DNA of 7,293 bases from Thermoplasmata archaeon (GTDB lineage: Archaea; Thermoplasmatota; Thermoplasmata; Thermoplasmatales; Thermoplasmataceae), in the NCBI GenBank assembly GCA_021797955.1, contig JAJZYV010000087.1, forward strand, positions 1 through 7,293, read 5' to 3'. How positions within the stretch are numbered: the stretch's first letter is position 1; every line of letters starts with the position of its first letter. The translations under genes and the position numbers were made by a program. Below, one piece after another: positions 6,083 through 7,293 of the stretch. The notes under the pieces were generated by a model, which was given only the letters and a program-made list of their open reading frames with translations, did no database searches and was not told the DNA's origin.

Positions 6083-7036
6083 ATGGAAATCTGGATAGAA
6101 AAGCACCGTCCACAGAAGGTATCCGAAGTGGCAGGACAGCCAGATACGATCAAGATGCTGCTGGGTTTTATAAAATCAGGCGAGATGCCTCATCTTATTT
6201 TTGCGGGACCACCAGGAGTTGGAAAAACGACAATGGCACTCTGCCTGGCTAGAGAGATGCTTGGAGAAAATTGGAAAGATCACATGCTTGAACTCAATGC
6301 TTCAAACGACAGGGGAATAGATGTAATTAAAAATGACGTGAAGGAATTTGCGAGAATTGGTTCTATTTCAGAGGGAAAATTTAAAATCATATTTCTTGAT
6401 GAATCGGATCAGTTAACTCCGGAGGCTCAAGCTGCCCTGAGAAGAACAATGGAAATTTACTACAGGAATGTTAGATTCATATTTTCTTGCAATTATAGCT
6501 CAGGAATAATTCCGCCCATCCAGTCTAGATGTGTGGTTATAAGGTTCAGAAGATTCACGAGAGAGGAAACGGTCAACGCTCTTAAGAAAATAGCAACTGA
6601 AGAAAAAATGAATATTGGCGAAAATATTCTGGAGGCAATATATGAAAATTCAGACGGAGACATGAGAAAAGCCACAAATATACTGCAGTCACTTAGCTTT
6701 GTGGAGAACCCCAGTGAAAAGAATGTCTATGATATTGCAGGATCAATTGAGGAAAAGGAAGTGATTCCGTTACTCAGCAACATTAGACACGGTAACTTTG
6801 ACGAAGCCTCAAGACTATGCACAAATCTGCTCGTAGAGAGTGGATTTTCAGCAATTGATATCATAAAGGCTCTCCACAAGACCATAGGAAGAGAACAGAT
6901 TTCTCCAATTGTCAGGAGGGAAAGCTTCATAAAACTGGCTGACGCGGAATTCAGGTTGGCCCAAGGAGGATCGGATCATATTCAACTTGATTTTTTAGTC
7001 GCAAGCCTCTGCAAGGTCTCTACTGAGAATCTTTGA
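6083..7036 (+). CDS. rfcS: Replication factor C small subunit (clamp loader ATPase)
   Basis: RfcS forms the ATPase core of the clamp loader that, with the large subunit RfcL, opens the PCNA ring and places it on primed DNA. The 317 residues match the usual archaeal length and contain no intein. The AAA+ landmarks are in order: IWIEKHRP at the N-terminus, Walker A GPPGVGKT (42-49), Walker B IIFLDESD (102-109, D106 and E107), sensor 1 N137 in FSCNYS, the RFC-box arginine-finger motif SRC (148-150), and sensor 2 R195 in GDMRKA. A helical collar domain fills about 225-317. The Walker B ending DESD differs from the common DEAD form but keeps the catalytic glutamate. ATG 6083 is supported by TATA spacing. 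rfcL is not in the window. The gene ends one base before the convergent stop of the helicase gene, itself a fork-repair factor. Confidence 0.97.
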   Translation: MEIWIEKHRPQKVSEVAGQPDTIKMLLGFIKSGEMPHLIFAGPPGVGKTTMALCLAREMLGENWKDHMLELNASNDRGIDVIKNDVKEFARIGSISEGKFKIIFLDESDQLTPEAQAALRRTMEIYYRNVRFIFSCNYSSGIIPPIQSRCVVIRFRRFTREETVNALKKIATEEKMNIGENILEAIYENSDGDMRKATNILQSLSFVENPSEKNVYDIAGSIEEKEVIPLLSNIRHGNFDEASRLCTNLLVESGFSAIDIIKALHKTIGREQISPIVRRESFIKLADAEFRLAQGGSDHIQLDFLVASLCKVSTENL

Positions 7037-7037
7037 T

Positions 7038-7293
7038 CTAGTATTCATCAATCTTCCTGTCTTTCTTTGTCTCCATATCTTTTTTCATCCTGGAAACCAT
7101 TGCCTTTTCTTTTCTCTGGCTTGCAAAATAATAGGCTTCATCCCTAGTGTTCGAGAAAATTAGTATGTACACCTTCCCTGCTCTGAACCTCCCTGTTCTG
7201 CCTCTTCTCTGAATGGTTCTGATTTCTGACGGAACTGGCTCAAAAAATATCACTATGTCTGTTGACGGTATATCCAGTCCCTCTTCTGCAACG
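7038..7293 (-). CDS. Hef/FANCM-like SF2 helicase, C-terminal end (runs off right edge)
   Basis: The visible 84 codons begin inside helicase motif V (VAEEGLDIPSTDIVIFFEP) and continue EIRTIQRRGRTGR, the motif VI with arginine finger. Then come the RAGKVYILIF strand and the TRDEAYYFASQRKE helix characteristic of archaeal Hef and its eukaryotic relative FANCM. Hef acts on stalled forks and branched DNA. In Pyrococcus-type Hef the helicase is followed by an XPF-like nuclease and helix-hairpin-helix domains. Here the TAG stop comes 49 residues after QRRGRTGR, following a Lys/Glu-rich tail ending in KIDEY, so this is a helicase-only form. The N-terminal motifs I-IV lie outside the window, so catalytic integrity cannot be judged. 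GTG 7253 is an internal codon, not a start. The gene converges with rfcS with one base between stops. Confidence 0.88.
   Translation of the reverse strand, partial: VAEEGLDIPSTDIVIFFEPVPSEIRTIQRRGRTGRFRAGKVYILIFSNTRDEAYYFASQRKEKAMVSRMKKDMETKKDRKIDEY
7080..7085 (+). terminator. Possible T-run terminator after rfcS
   Basis: A six-T run about 45 bases past the rfcS stop could end its transcript, inside the antisense of the helicase gene. It is the longest T-run near this gene end, and no hairpin is visible. Confidence 0.25.

Noticed and set aside
5959..6252. A 97-codon plus-strand frame over the purN-rfcS junction
   Set aside because: It overlaps the starts of two certain genes in other frames and lies over both promoters; its second half is frame-shifted rfcS sequence.
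2759..7036. Possible inteins in rtcB and rfcS, both known archaeal intein hosts
   Set aside because: Both proteins have normal intein-free lengths (485 and 317 residues), and their Walker A and DINCGV/CCHGAGR sites are uninterrupted.
1..7293. tRNA genes, CRISPR repeats, insertion sequences or inverted-repeat ends
   Set aside because: No cloverleaf-like sequence, regularly spaced direct repeats, transposase motifs or terminal repeats were found on reading both strands.

Overview
The window looks like a compact stretch of a moderately AT-rich archaeal genome, most likely a member of the Thermoplasmatales (Thermoplasma/Ferroplasma/Cuniculiplasma group). The evidence is a replication factor C small subunit, an archaeal-type RtcB RNA ligase and a Hef-type helicase, together with TATA-like boxes placed about 26 bases upstream of several start codons (leaderless transcripts). 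A long secreted protein has no cysteine and very few acidic residues, which fits an acidophile. The order-level assignment is inference; no rRNA gene is present to confirm it.

Left part, all on the minus strand (read right to left): rtcB (4216-2759) is followed after one base by a compact amidohydrolase (2757-1750). A further 57 bases on, an open frame with a TTG start runs from 1692 off the left edge. It encodes a signal-peptide-bearing, Asn/Ser/Thr-rich surface protein with 19 N-glycosylation sequons in the visible 564 residues. The rtcB-amidohydrolase pair looks like one transcription unit. The surface protein has promoter-like sequence of its own.

Middle part, plus strand: a small unknown helical protein diverges from rtcB, with the two promoters and gene starts interlocked within about 50 bases. 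It is followed by a winged-helix regulator (4493-4831), which overlaps a GNAT acetyltransferase (4800-5357). The acetyltransferase uses a TTG start behind a strong Shine-Dalgarno sequence, so the two are probably translationally coupled.

Right part: purN (5992-5366, minus) and rfcS (6083-7036, plus) diverge from a 90-base intergenic region with a TATA box for each at leaderless spacing. rfcS converges with one base between stops on the C-terminal end of a Hef/FANCM-like helicase that enters from the right edge (minus) and stops 49 residues after motif VI, so no nuclease domain follows.

The window is mostly housekeeping: RNA ligation and repair, de novo purine synthesis, clamp loading and fork repair. 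The less explained items are the surface protein, the rtcB-linked amidohydrolase, the small protein next to rtcB and the regulator-acetyltransferase pair. I see no RNA genes, CRISPR array, insertion sequence or convincing defence system. No non-coding stretch exceeds about 90 bases.
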